Source of the DNA: Fuscovulum ytuae
GTDB lineage: Bacteria > Pseudomonadota > Alphaproteobacteria > Rhodobacterales > Rhodobacteraceae
Length of the DNA: 64,000 bases
Direction: 5' to 3'
NCBI RefSeq assembly: GCF_029953595.1
Contig: NZ_CP124535.1
Span: forward strand, 2,264,001 to 2,328,000
A model generated the notes under the pieces. That model did not search any database, was not told where the DNA came from, and saw only the letters and a list, made by a program, of their open reading frames with translations. The position numbers and the translations under genes are program-made. Shown piece by piece: positions 19,703-28,546 of this stretch (position 1 is the first letter of the stretch; every line of letters starts with the position of its first letter).

Positions 19703-20974
19703 GTGACCACGCTTCGCTCTGACGCCATCCTCGACCGGATGATGACCCTGCACCCCAAGGTCATCGACCTCACGCTCGACCGTGTCCATCGCCTGCTCGG
19801 CCTCTTGGGCAACCCCGAACGCGCGATCCCTCCCGCGATCCATATCGCCGGGACCAATGGCAAGGGCAGCACGCAGGCCATGATCCGCGCCGGCCTTGAA
19901 CAGGCAGGGAAAAGGGTCCACGCCTATACATCGCCGCACCTTGCGCGCTTCCATGAACGCATCCGCCTTGCGGGCCGCCTGATCGAAGAACCCGCCCTCG
20001 CCGCGCTCCTTGATGAATGCGTGGCCAAGAACGGCCCGGATGAGATCACCTTCTTCGAAATCACCACCTGCGCCGCCTTCCTCGCCTTCGCCCGCACGCC
20101 CGCCGACTGGACGCTGCTCGAAGTTGGCCTTGGCGGCAGGCTGGATGCCACCAACGTCATCACGCCCCGCCTATCGATCATCACCCCCGTCTCAATGGAC
20201 CATGAATCCTTCCTCGGCGACACGCTGGCCAAGATCGCGGGCGAAAAGGCAGGCATCATCAAGCGTGGCATCCCCGTCATCCTCGGCCCCCAGACGGAGG
20301 AAGGTCTCCAGGTGATGGAAACCACCGCCGCCCGGCTCGGCGCGCCGATCCTCGCCCATGGCCAGCACTGGCAGGTGTGGGAGGAACGCGGACGCCTGAT
20401 CTATCAGGATGAGAACGGCCTTCTCGACCTGCCGCTTCCCAACCTCCCTGGCCCGCATCAGATCCAGAACGCCGGTGCCGCCCTCACCGCGCTCCGTTTC
20501 TTGGGCCATGACGAGGCGGCATGCGAGGCCGCCGTCACCCGCGCCGAATGGCCCGCCCGGATGCAGCGCCTGCGCCACGGCCCCCTGATCGACGCCGCGC
20601 CCAAGGCCGAACTTTGGCTCGACGGCGGCCATAACCCCGCCGGGGGCGAAGCCGTCGCCGCAACGCTCGGCCGCATGCCCGAACGCGAAACGCATCTGAT
20701 ATGCGGCATGCTGAACACAAAGGACGTGACGGGCTACATGCGCCCCCTCGCCCCCCATGTCGCGCGCCTCTATGCCGTCTCGATCCCCGGCGAAAAGAAC
20801 ACCCTCCCTGCCGAAGCAACACGTGACGCAGCGCAAAGCACCGGGATGCACGCCACCACCGCGCCCAGCGTGGCCGAAGCCGTCGCCACAATCGCGGCTG
20901 AAAACCCCGAAGCGCGCATCCTCATCTGCGGCTCCCTCTACCTCGCAGGCGCGATCCTGCGGGAAAATGGCTGA
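19703..20974 (+). CDS. folC: Bifunctional folylpolyglutamate / dihydrofolate synthase
   Basis: Adds glutamate to dihydropteroate and to folates. Of 423 residues, visible motifs are the P-loop IAGTNGKGST, TSPHLARFHERI, the Mur-ligase-type LLEVGLGGRLDATNV, the catalytic His region SMDHESFLGDT, IAGEKAGIIK and LDGGHNPAGG. The start is GTG at 19703, one base after accD. The accD-folC pairing is widespread in proteobacteria and supports an operon. Confidence 0.95.
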   Translation: MTTLRSDAILDRMMTLHPKVIDLTLDRVHRLLGLLGNPERAIPPAIHIAGTNGKGSTQAMIRAGLEQAGKRVHAYTSPHLARFHERIRLAGRLIEEPALAALLDECVAKNGPDEITFFEITTCAAFLAFARTPADWTLLEVGLGGRLDATNVITPRLSIITPVSMDHESFLGDTLAKIAGEKAGIIKRGIPVILGPQTEEGLQVMETTAARLGAPILAHGQHWQVWEERGRLIYQDENGLLDLPLPNLPGPHQIQNAGAALTALRFLGHDEAACEAAVTRAEWPARMQRLRHGPLIDAAPKAELWLDGGHNPAGGEAVAATLGRMPERETHLICGMLNTKDVTGYMRPLAPHVARLYAVSIPGEKNTLPAEATRDAAQSTGMHATTAPSVAEAVATIAAENPEARILICGSLYLAGAILRENG

Positions 20975-21091
20975 CCGCCAGCAAAGCACCACCCTCGCCG
21001 GAAATAATTTACCCTATGCGCCGCAGTCGCCCAACTGGTGCCGCAATCAAGGCCATGTTCTTAGGGCACAGCTTGTTACGGTTCCATTTGC

Positions 21092-21760
21092 ATGACAGCC
21101 TTTTCTCCCGTCGCTAGCCAGACCAAGGCCCGCGTGGCCGTTTTCATCGACGGCGACCACATTCCCCCGTCCTATCGCGGAACCATCGCGGTCGAAGCCG
21201 CCAAACTCGGTGACCCGGTCTCACTACAGCTTTTCTGCGATCTCTCGCTACGGCCAGACTGGGCCACGGAAACCGGGATCGACGTCACCCATTGCAAGGG
21301 CCGCCCCGGCAAGAACAGTGCCGACATGTCGCTTTGCATCGCCGCTCTCGACCTCGCCTATCGCGGTCTGGCCAGCGCTTTTCTGGTCGCCTCGAATGAC
21401 CGGGATTTCGAACCACTGATCCGGCACCTGCACCGGATGGGCTTCACTGCCAGCCAGATCAAAAGCCCAGCTCCGCCGCCTACAGTCCAGCCTGCCGAAC
21501 CCAAGCCAACCACGGCAGCCTCTACCGCGCCGAAGAAACCCGCAAGCAAGCCACTTCTGGACATGGTCCGAACCGCGATCAAGGAACACGGTGGGGCCGA
21601 TGGCATAACCCTAGGTGCCCTCAATCCACTGCTTCATCGTCAAGGCGTCAGCATTTCGAAAGAACCGGAAAAGAATTGGCGCGCATGGCTACGCGCAAGG
21701 CCCGCGCATTTCATATGCGATCCCAAAGGCCCTCAGGCCAAGGTCCGCCTCAAGGCCTGA
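21092..21760 (+). CDS. NYN-domain protein with C-terminal OST-HTH/LOTUS-like domain
   Basis: Protein of 222 residues. Residues 1-130 form a NYN (LabA/DUF88-type) PIN-like nuclease domain with acidic motifs VFIDGDHIP, GKNSADMSL and VASNDRDFEPLI. A proline/alanine-rich linker leads to a C-terminal winged-helix-like region (residues about 155-220, LLDMVRTAIKEHGGADGITLG...NWRAWLRARPAHF) consistent with an OST-HTH/LOTUS RNA-binding domain. Probably an RNA-directed nuclease, substrate unknown. A 117-base spacer follows folC and the ribosome-binding site is weak. Confidence 0.82.
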   Translation: MTAFSPVASQTKARVAVFIDGDHIPPSYRGTIAVEAAKLGDPVSLQLFCDLSLRPDWATETGIDVTHCKGRPGKNSADMSLCIAALDLAYRGLASAFLVASNDRDFEPLIRHLHRMGFTASQIKSPAPPPTVQPAEPKPTTAASTAPKKPASKPLLDMVRTAIKEHGGADGITLGALNPLLHRQGVSISKEPEKNWRAWLRARPAHFICDPKGPQAKVRLKA

Positions 21761-21768
21761 AGGCCCCC

Positions 21769-22383
21769 TCACACCCCATACCGCGCCATGAACATTGCCA
21801 CCGCGCCATCTACCACCCGCGCCACATCGCTTGGGGCGGCCTCAGAGATGCCGAAGATCGCCTTGTCATGCAGCCCAGCCTTGCACAGCTGCGCGAACTG
21901 GTCCGCCGCCAAGTCCAGATCATCGATCCGCACCTCGCCCCGCGCCACAGCCTTTTCCAGAAACCGCATCAGCCGCGCCCGCACCAGCTCTGGCCCGCTC
22001 TCATAGAACGCCGCGCCCAGCGCCGGGAAACGGTCGCTTTCCGCCACGCACATCCGGAACATTCGCTGCCCGAAATCCGATTGGGCAAAGGCCACGATCC
22101 GCTCGCCCGCCATCCGCAAGGCCTGCGCCACCGGGATATCCTCCCCGATCAGCGCCTCGGCCTCATCCGCCGCGCGGCGGCATTCGGCCTTGGCCACCTC
22201 CATGAACAAAAGCCGCTTGTCGGGGAAATAGCTGTAAAGCGTGGCCTTGCTTACCCCCGCCGCACGGGCGATGTCATCGACCGATGCGCCTTCGAACCCG
22301 TCGCGCAAAAAGATGTCCCGCGCCCCGGCCAGCACCTGATCGAACTTGCGACCGCGCCGGATCGTCTGGCCTTCCTCGCCCAT
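21769..22383 (-). CDS. TetR/AcrR-family transcriptional regulator
   Basis: Protein of 204 residues with the N-terminal helix-turn-helix (ASVDDIARAAGVSKATLYSYFPDKRLLF) and a C-terminal all-helical ligand domain of the AefR-like type. GAAGGGG lies directly before the ATG. It follows the NlpC/P60 gene on the same strand by 50 bases but has no obvious transporter partner, so its target is unknown. Confidence 0.92.
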   Translation of the reverse strand: MGEEGQTIRRGRKFDQVLAGARDIFLRDGFEGASVDDIARAAGVSKATLYSYFPDKRLLFMEVAKAECRRAADEAEALIGEDIPVAQALRMAGERIVAFAQSDFGQRMFRMCVAESDRFPALGAAFYESGPELVRARLMRFLEKAVARGEVRIDDLDLAADQFAQLCKAGLHDKAIFGISEAAPSDVARVVDGAVAMFMARYGV

Positions 22384-22433
22384 CCATCCACCCCTTCAAG
22401 GACCGCGACCATAGACCGCCGCCGCAAACAGCG

Positions 22434-23252
22434 TCAAACCCGCCGCCGCGCCGTCACATCCCCACCACCCTGCGCCGCAATCCGCGCCATGGCCGCCTCC
22501 AGCCCTTCGATCCGCACATCCATGCTCTGCCCGTTGGCATGGATGATCCGCGCCTCATCCACCATCAGCGCCACATGCCCCTTCCAGAACACCAGATCCC
22601 CCCGCCGCAGCGCCACGCCCGGGGCGACCTCCGCCCCCATGGCAGCCTGCATGTCGCTATCCCCCGGAAAGGCCCGCCCACAGGCAAGAAACGCCCCCTG
22701 CACCAGCCCCGAACAATCGATCCCCGCCGCGCTATTGCCGCCCCAAAGGTAAGGTGCCCCCAGAAAAAGCTCTGCCACCGCCACGGGGTCGTGAAAATGG
22801 TCCCCGATCCGGCGCAGATGCATGGCCGGAACAAAGCCCCCCGCCACCTCGGCCCATTTCGCATCGCCCCCCGTCACCGCCAACCGCGCCCCAAAGGGCA
22901 GCGCCGCGCGCTCCCGCGCCTGAACCCGCGGCTCGGGGTAAAGATGCGTCCCGCGCACCGCCACCCAATGCGTCGCCATCACCTCAGGCCCGACCTGCGC
23001 CTCGGCCAGCCATCCGCAATAGCCATCCTTCCCCATCTGCACAAAGGCATGGCCCCCATGCCGCTCCACCACGACCAGCGGTTCACCAAGGACAACCTGC
23101 CGATCCCGCGCCCCCCCCGGCGTGGCGCAAAGATCGGCCAGCGGCACCGCCACCGTCCCCACCTCACCCGCGACAAAGACCTCCGCCGCCACGCGCCCCC
23201 GCAGCGCCTCCAGCGCCACGCGGCCCGAAAACGGGGTCAGCCGCCGATCCAT
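22434..23252 (-). CDS. NlpC/P60-family cysteine peptidase with bacterial SH3 region
   Basis: Protein of 272 residues. The N-terminal 150 residues contain SH3-like repeats (VVLGEPLVVVERHGGHAFVQ, LPFGARLAVTGG) for cell-wall targeting. The C-terminal NlpC/P60 domain has the triad Cys (GIDCSGLVQGA), His (KGHVALMV) and a second His (IIHANG). It likely cleaves peptidoglycan-type gamma-D-Glu-DAP peptides. No signal peptide is visible; such proteins near M17 aminopeptidases often act on recycled muropeptides in the cytosol. The start at 23252 overlaps the aminopeptidase stop (TGATG). Confidence 0.88.
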   Translation of the reverse strand: MDRRLTPFSGRVALEALRGRVAAEVFVAGEVGTVAVPLADLCATPGGARDRQVVLGEPLVVVERHGGHAFVQMGKDGYCGWLAEAQVGPEVMATHWVAVRGTHLYPEPRVQARERAALPFGARLAVTGGDAKWAEVAGGFVPAMHLRRIGDHFHDPVAVAELFLGAPYLWGGNSAAGIDCSGLVQGAFLACGRAFPGDSDMQAAMGAEVAPGVALRRGDLVFWKGHVALMVDEARIIHANGQSMDVRIEGLEAAMARIAAQGGGDVTARRRV

Positions 23253-24658
23253 CACAGCCCCAGCATCCCCGGCAACCCGCAAAGCATCGCCCGCGCCCCC
23301 TGCCCGACACCCCCCTTGGGCCGTGCAGGCGCCTCGGTCGGCGTATGGCCATAGATGTCGAAATGCACATAGCGCGGATGATCCGCGAACCGCCGCAGAA
23401 ACAGCGCCGCCGTGATCGACCCGGCAAAGCCAAAGCCGGGCGCATTGTCGAGGTCCGCAATCCCCGGCTCAATCACGCTTTCATAGGCGTCATGGAAAGG
23501 CAGCCGCCAGACCGGATCGCAGCCCTCTGCCGCCCCCGCCTCCAACGCCGCCACCACCCCGGCATCGTCGCAATAATAGGGCGCAAGGTCCGGCCCCACC
23601 GCCACCCGCGCCGCCCCGGTCAGCGTCGCCATCGACACCAAAAGGTCACTCGGCTCCTCCGCCGCCCAAGCCAGCGCATCGCCAAGGATCAACCGCCCCT
23701 CGGCATCGGTGTCATTCACCTCTACCGTCAATCCCTTGCGGCTTGTCAGAATATCCTTCGGCTTCAACGCATTTCCGGAAACCACATTCTCCACCGCCGG
23801 AACGATCACCCGCAGCCGCACAGGCAGGCCCAACTCCATGATCATCTGCGCCAGCCCCATCACGGTGGCCGCCCCGCCCATGTCCTTCTTCATCAGGTTC
23901 ATGCCGCTTGACGGTTTCAGGTTCAGGCCCCCGGTGTCGAAACACACCCCCTTGCCCACCAGCGTCAAAGCCGGCCCCTCCGAACCCCACCGCATCTCCA
24001 TGATCCGTGGGGCGCGGGGGCTGGCCCGCCCGACCGCATGCACCATGGGAAACCCCTGCTCCAGCAAGTCATCCCCCCGCACCACAGCCACCGCCGCGCC
24101 ATGCCGTCCGGCCAGCGCGACAAATTCCGCCTCCAACTCGCCTGGCCCCATGTCCTGTGCCGGGGTGTTGATCAGATCGCGCGTCAAAAACTCACCCCGC
24201 GCCATGGCGATCATACGCTCCGCATCCACCCCATCAGGGCAAACCAGCCGCGCCTCCGGCCCCTTCGCCTTGCGATAGCGCCCGAACCGATAGCCCGCCA
24301 GCAGCCAGCCCAGCGCTACCTCCGTCCGTTCCGCTGGCGTCAGTTCTCCCTCGATCCGCCACGCTCCCGCAGGCAAACCCGCCAGCGCCTTCACCACGCC
24401 GAACCGCCGCCGCCGCCGCGCGCTGGCGGTGCCAAAGCCCGCCACTGCGCCCAGAACCGCCCCTTCCGGCCCCGGCAAAAGCCGCAACTCTCCCAGATCG
24501 CCCTTGAAGCCCGTCGCCGCCAGCCATGCCGCCGCCCCCGCACCCAAACGCCCGCCAAGATCGGCCAGCCCCTCCGGCGACACGATGTGCAAAGGCAGCG
24601 CCTCTGCGCCTGCATCGGCAAAGGCGGGGGTCAACAGGGGATAGTCGGCTTCGGCCAT
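23252..24658 (-). CDS. Leucyl aminopeptidase family (M17) peptidase
   Basis: Protein of 468 residues with the M17 metal and active-site motifs GKGVCFDTGGLNLKP, MKKDMGGAA and NDTDAEGRLILGDAL near the centre; its N-terminal domain is shorter and diverged, as in PepB-like members. It removes N-terminal residues from peptides in the cytoplasm. GAAGGAA lies before the ATG at 24658, which is preferred over an upstream in-frame start at 24682. Overlap with the NlpC/P60 gene suggests the pair degrades cell-wall or other peptides in sequence. Confidence 0.92.
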   Translation of the reverse strand: MAEADYPLLTPAFADAGAEALPLHIVSPEGLADLGGRLGAGAAAWLAATGFKGDLGELRLLPGPEGAVLGAVAGFGTASARRRRRFGVVKALAGLPAGAWRIEGELTPAERTEVALGWLLAGYRFGRYRKAKGPEARLVCPDGVDAERMIAMARGEFLTRDLINTPAQDMGPGELEAEFVALAGRHGAAVAVVRGDDLLEQGFPMVHAVGRASPRAPRIMEMRWGSEGPALTLVGKGVCFDTGGLNLKPSSGMNLMKKDMGGAATVMGLAQMIMELGLPVRLRVIVPAVENVVSGNALKPKDILTSRKGLTVEVNDTDAEGRLILGDALAWAAEEPSDLLVSMATLTGAARVAVGPDLAPYYCDDAGVVAALEAGAAEGCDPVWRLPFHDAYESVIEPGIADLDNAPGFGFAGSITAALFLRRFADHPRYVHFDIYGHTPTEAPARPKGGVGQGARAMLCGLPGMLGL

Positions 24659-24724
24659 GGGGCAGGTTCCTTCGGATCGCATCCCCGCGACCCTACACCC
24701 CGCCCCGCGCCCCGCAACCCCCCT

Positions 24725-25084
24725 TCAGGCCCGGACCAAGGATTGCTCTGCCACCCGCATGAGCCGCGCCCAGACCGCCGAAAAGGCCGTCGCATCCCCG
24801 CGCAGCAAAACCTCGCGCGCGTCCGACGCCACAAGGGCAAGGCTCACCATGCCCACCCCCGCGGCCAACGCCTCCATCCGCTTCAGGCTGCGCGGCAGGG
24901 ATCCCAGCTCATGCCGATCCACCTGCGCCGCCATCACCGTGACCGCGATGGCCAACTCGCCCACCGCGCGGGTCACCAGCTTTGCCCCCGGATCCGGCCC
25001 AAGCCGGTCGAAGATCGCAAGGATCGCCGCCTCGTTTTCATCCACCCGCTCGCGCAGGTGCAGTTGCACCACACTCTCGGACAT
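24725..25084 (-). CDS. Conserved hypothetical protein
   Basis: Protein of 119 residues, not recognised. Mostly predicted alpha-helical (DENEAAILAIFDRLGPDPGAKLV, AVGELAIAVTVMAAQVDRHEL), without signal peptide, cysteine pairs or catalytic motif. The ATG at 25084 is preceded by a G-rich Shine-Dalgarno region; the longer reading to 25231 would run across the divergent promoter region of the carbonic anhydrase gene. It lies 66 bases before the aminopeptidase start on the same strand. Confidence 0.6.
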   Translation of the reverse strand: MSESVVQLHLRERVDENEAAILAIFDRLGPDPGAKLVTRAVGELAIAVTVMAAQVDRHELGSLPRSLKRMEALAAGVGMVSLALVASDAREVLLRGDATAFSAVWARLMRVAEQSLVRA

Positions 25085-25229
25085 TCCACCCCCAGGGAAC
25101 CTGTCACACCCGGTGAAAGCATGAATCGTGCCGCTGAACGAAAGGTTGCTGCGCGGCGCAATAAACATTCGAATTTTCATCATCCTCGGCCTAGGCACAG
25201 GGCCAATATCCTGTAGAAGGAATGCTGCC

Positions 25230-25877
25230 ATGCATCAGTCCCGCCCCCTTCCCGCCTATCTTATCAGCCGCTTTCACGGCTGGCGCGCCACCACCTATCA
25301 GGACAACAAGGCCTGGTATCGCCGCCTCGCCGAAAGCGGGCAGCATCCGCGCGCCATGGTCATCTCCTGCTGCGACAGCCGGGTCCATGTGACCTCCATT
25401 TTCGGCGCGGATGAGGGTGAATTTTTCATCCACCGCAACATCGCCAACCTCGTGCCGCCCTATAATCCCGATGGCGAATATCACGGCACCTCGGCGGCTG
25501 TGGAATATGCCGTCACCTCGCTCGGCGTTGCCCATATCGTGGTCTTGGGCCATTCCAATTGCGGCGGCGTCAAAGGCTGCCATGATATGTGTTCGGGCCA
25601 TGCCCCCGCGCTTGAAGAAAAATCCTCCTTCGTCGGCCGCTGGATGGATATCCTTCGCCCCGGCTATGACCGCGTGCGCAGCACGAACGCCGAAAACCCG
25701 CTCCGCGCGCTGGAAAAAGAAGCCGTCCTTGTCAGCCTTGAAAACCTGATGACCTTCCCCTTCGTCCGCGCCGCCGTCGAAGATGACCGCCTTACCCTCC
25801 ACGGCCTCTGGACGGATACGGGCGAAGGCGGGCTGGAACAGTTCGACCCCGCGCGGGGCGGCTTCGTGCCTGTCTGA
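25230..25877 (+). CDS. Beta-class carbonic anhydrase
   Basis: Interconverts CO2 and bicarbonate. The 215-residue protein carries the beta-class zinc site: Cys and Asp/Arg in ISCCDSR, then His and Cys in LGHSNCGG; FFIHRNIANLVPP is also conserved. The ATG at 25230 starts the conserved N-terminus; an upstream in-frame reading from 25128 covers only promoter DNA. It diverges from the hypothetical gene at 25084. A copy of the intergenic repeat follows the stop. Confidence 0.95.
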   Translation: MHQSRPLPAYLISRFHGWRATTYQDNKAWYRRLAESGQHPRAMVISCCDSRVHVTSIFGADEGEFFIHRNIANLVPPYNPDGEYHGTSAAVEYAVTSLGVAHIVVLGHSNCGGVKGCHDMCSGHAPALEEKSSFVGRWMDILRPGYDRVRSTNAENPLRALEKEAVLVSLENLMTFPFVRAAVEDDRLTLHGLWTDTGEGGLEQFDPARGGFVPV

Positions 25878-25890
25878 AAACCGACAGCCC

Positions 25891-25992
25891 CCTTCATCTT
25901 GGCGGCAAATACTCTCGGCGGGTGGATGGCCGCGCGGGCAGAGGGGGCGAAGCGCCCCGTCACCCCAAGAAGCCGCGGCACGCCGCTCCGCC
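25891..25992 (+). repeat. Copy C of the 'CAAATACTC' intergenic repeat with hairpin
   Basis: CCTTCATCTTGGCGGCAAAT is followed by the hairpin GGGGCG-AAG-CGCCCC (25944-25958) and the shared tail GCGGCACGCCGCTCCGCC. It sits just after the carbonic anhydrase stop, like copy B after the GNAT gene. The gene-free stretch 25878-26235 holds this repeat, a hairpin at 26034-26057 and the asd terminator; nothing else is evident. Confidence 0.7.
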
Positions 25993-26033
25993 TGCCAAGG
26001 CGGATGACACCAATACAAAAGCCGATGATCCAG

Positions 26034-26057
26034 CCCGCCCTCCGTCGACAGGGCGGG
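26034..26057. terminator. Hairpin downstream of carbonic anhydrase
   Basis: CCCGCCCT and AGGGCGGG pair perfectly (8 bp) around an 8-base loop. There is no T-tract, and the site is about 160 bases beyond the carbonic anhydrase stop, so termination is only possible. Confidence 0.35.
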
Positions 26058-26183
26058 TCATGTCGACTGACCCAAGATCCCCTGCCACCTCGCCACAAAG
26101 CCCGCCGCGAACAGGTTGATCTGGCTGTCGTCGACCGCCACCGCCCCCGCGATTCGCGCCTCAAGCCACTTCGCAAGACAGGC

Positions 26184-26215
26184 CAAAAGAAAAGGCCCCG
26201 CCAAAGCGGGGCCTT
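26184..26215 (-). terminator. Rho-independent terminator of asd
   Basis: AAGGCCCCGC and GCGGGGCCTT form a 10-bp stem with a 4-base loop (26192-26215). On the - strand the stem is followed by TTTTCTTTT, the classical T-tract. It starts about 20 bases after the asd stop. Confidence 0.85.
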
Positions 26216-26235
26216 CCCTCCATAATCCGAACCGC

Positions 26236-27258
26236 TCAGCCCTTTTTCAGGCAGCGACTTCCCAGAACTTCCGCGATCTGCACCGCATTCAGCGCGGCCC
26301 CTTTGCGCAGGTTGTCAGACACGCACCACAGGTTCAGCCCGTTCTCGATCGTGCTGTCCTGCCGGATGCGGCTGATATAGGTCGCATATTCGCCCACGCA
26401 TTCGATCGGGGTGATATAGCCACCTGCCTCGCGCTTATCGACAACCAGCACACCGGGCGCCTCGCGCAGAATGTCGGTCGCCTCTTCCCAGTCGAGGAAA
26501 TCCTCGAACTCGATATTGATCGCCTCCGAATGGCCCACGAAAACCGGCACCCGCACGCAGGTCGCCGTCACCTTGATCTTGGGATCAAGGATCTTCTTCG
26601 TCTCCGCCACCATCTTCCACTCTTCCTTGGTCTCACCCGAGTCCAGGAACACGTCGATATGCGGGATCACGTTAAAGGCAATCTGCTTGGGATAGACCTT
26701 CGGCTCCACTTCCTGACCAGGCACGAAAATGCCCTTGGTCTGGTTCCAAAGCTCGTCCATCGCCTCCTTGCCGGTGCCCGACACGGATTGATAGGTGGCC
26801 ACCACCACCCGCTTGATCCGCGCCCGGTCATGCAGCGGCTTCAACGCCACCACCATCTGCGCGGTCGAACAATTCGGGTTCGCAATGATGTTCTTGTTCT
26901 TGTAGCGGACCACGTCATCGGCGTTCACTTCCGGCACGATCAGCGGGATCTCCGGGTCATAGCGATAGAGCGACGAGTTATCGATCACCACACAGCCCGA
27001 TGCCGCCGCCTTTGGCGCATAGACCTTCGTCGCGTCCGACCCGATGGCGAACAGCGCGATATCCCAGCCGGTGAAATCGAAGGTGTCCAGATCCTGCGTC
27101 TTCAAAGTTCGGTCGCCGAAGCTGACTTCCGTACCCAGCGATTTGCGCGACGCCAGCGCCGCGATTTCATCGACGGGAAACTCGCGTTCCGCGAGGATGT
27201 TCAGCATTTCCTTGCCAACGTTACCCGTGGCACCGACGACTACGACCTTGTAGCCCAT
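26236..27258 (-). CDS. asd: Aspartate-semialdehyde dehydrogenase
   Basis: NADPH-dependent step from aspartyl phosphate to aspartate semialdehyde, feeding lysine/diaminopimelate, threonine and methionine synthesis. Motifs: nucleotide binding VVVVGATGNVGKEML, catalytic Cys in ANPNCSTAQMV, and the conserved VATYQSVSGTGKEAMDEL. The start is the second of two adjacent ATGs (27258), placed 7 bases after AAGGAG. Length 340 residues is typical. A strong terminator follows, and the gene appears to be transcribed alone. Confidence 0.95.
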   Translation of the reverse strand: MGYKVVVVGATGNVGKEMLNILAEREFPVDEIAALASRKSLGTEVSFGDRTLKTQDLDTFDFTGWDIALFAIGSDATKVYAPKAAASGCVVIDNSSLYRYDPEIPLIVPEVNADDVVRYKNKNIIANPNCSTAQMVVALKPLHDRARIKRVVVATYQSVSGTGKEAMDELWNQTKGIFVPGQEVEPKVYPKQIAFNVIPHIDVFLDSGETKEEWKMVAETKKILDPKIKVTATCVRVPVFVGHSEAINIEFEDFLDWEEATDILREAPGVLVVDKREAGGYITPIECVGEYATYISRIRQDSTIENGLNLWCVSDNLRKGAALNAVQIAEVLGSRCLKKG

Positions 27259-27357
27259 CATCGATCTCCTTTTTCCGTCCCAATCCAACAGGGACGGGGC
27301 CGCATACCCCAAGCCGCGCAGCCGGAAAAGCGGATTCCGCAGCGCAGCGCCAATCCG

Positions 27358-28530
27358 TCAATCGGTGCGATCTTGCGAAAACAGATAGACCGCCATCCCC
27401 GCCGCCAGCACCACCGCAAAGAACAGGAATATCCCCTGATAGGGTGCCACCGCCGCGCCGCCCTCCAGCCCCGCATGGATCCGCCCCGTCACCCCCTGCG
27501 CCATACCCACCGCCCCGATCCCGAATAGATTGAGCAGCGTCACCCCCCGCCCCATAAGATGCGGCGGCACAAAGGCCCGGCCATGCGCCATCACCATCGG
27601 GAAGGACGCGCCGAAAAACCCAACCCCCGCCAGCAAGGCCAGCGTCACCCAGCCCCCCGCCGCAGGCATCGCCCAGAGACCCAAAAGGCACAGCAACACC
27701 CCAAGGTTCCCCCCGAAGATCAGCCATTTCCGCGTGCCCAGCACCCTGTCCAAGGGCCCATAGGCGAAATTGCCCGCCACCATCGCCCCGCCCATCACCA
27801 GCGTGGCCACCCCGATCGCCGCCGCCTCCGCCCCAAAAACATCGGCAAAATATGGCCCCACCCACAGCCCCCGCAGCCCCGCCGCAGGCGCATAGCAGGC
27901 GGCCATCATGATCAGTACGGGCCAAAGCGCGGGCATCCGCAGCAGGTCCAACAATGACCCGCGCGCGCGCCCCGCCACCTTTGGCGGATCGCGCACCAAC
28001 AGGCCCAGTGCCAGCGCCACCGCCAGCGTCACCCCCGCCAGCCCCCACAGCGTGGCCCGCCAGCCAAAAGCCTCTACCGCCGCCGCCAAGGGCAGGCTCG
28101 ATGCGATATTCCCCATCGACCCCACGCCGATCATCACGCCTGCCAGCGTGCCGAACACCGCTGGCGCATAGGTCCGGGCAAAGATGTAATAGGCCGCCAT
28201 CAGCACAGGCGCACAGCCCACCCCGATCAAGGCCATGGCCAGCGTCACCGCCCCCGGCCCCTGCGCCATCGCAAAGACCGCGGCCCCACCCGCGCCCCCC
28301 ACACCCAGCAGCACCGCCGCCGTCAACCGCGGCCCCACCCGGTCCAGCGCCGACCCCACCGGGATCTGCATCGCCGCAAAGACCAGAAACCAAACCCCCG
28401 ACGCCCGCGCCAGATCCTCTGGCCCTGCCCCGATCTCAACCCCCAGCGCCGGTGCAAGCACCGCCAGAAACGCCCTGTAGAACTGCGACAGCACATAGGC
28501 CGCCACCAGTGCGACGATACCCGCAATCAT
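27358..28530 (-). CDS. MFS transporter
   Basis: Protein of 390 residues with about twelve hydrophobic segments and the MFS loop motif GSALDRVGPRL between the second and third segments. Inner-membrane secondary transporter with unknown substrate; the general layout resembles nitrate/oxalate-type porters. It follows another MFS gene on the same strand by 16 bases, so both are likely expressed together. Confidence 0.86.
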   Translation of the reverse strand: MIAGIVALVAAYVLSQFYRAFLAVLAPALGVEIGAGPEDLARASGVWFLVFAAMQIPVGSALDRVGPRLTAAVLLGVGGAGGAAVFAMAQGPGAVTLAMALIGVGCAPVLMAAYYIFARTYAPAVFGTLAGVMIGVGSMGNIASSLPLAAAVEAFGWRATLWGLAGVTLAVALALGLLVRDPPKVAGRARGSLLDLLRMPALWPVLIMMAACYAPAAGLRGLWVGPYFADVFGAEAAAIGVATLVMGGAMVAGNFAYGPLDRVLGTRKWLIFGGNLGVLLCLLGLWAMPAAGGWVTLALLAGVGFFGASFPMVMAHGRAFVPPHLMGRGVTLLNLFGIGAVGMAQGVTGRIHAGLEGGAAVAPYQGIFLFFAVVLAAGMAVYLFSQDRTD

Positions 28531-28546
28531 TCCGATGAATCCCTGC

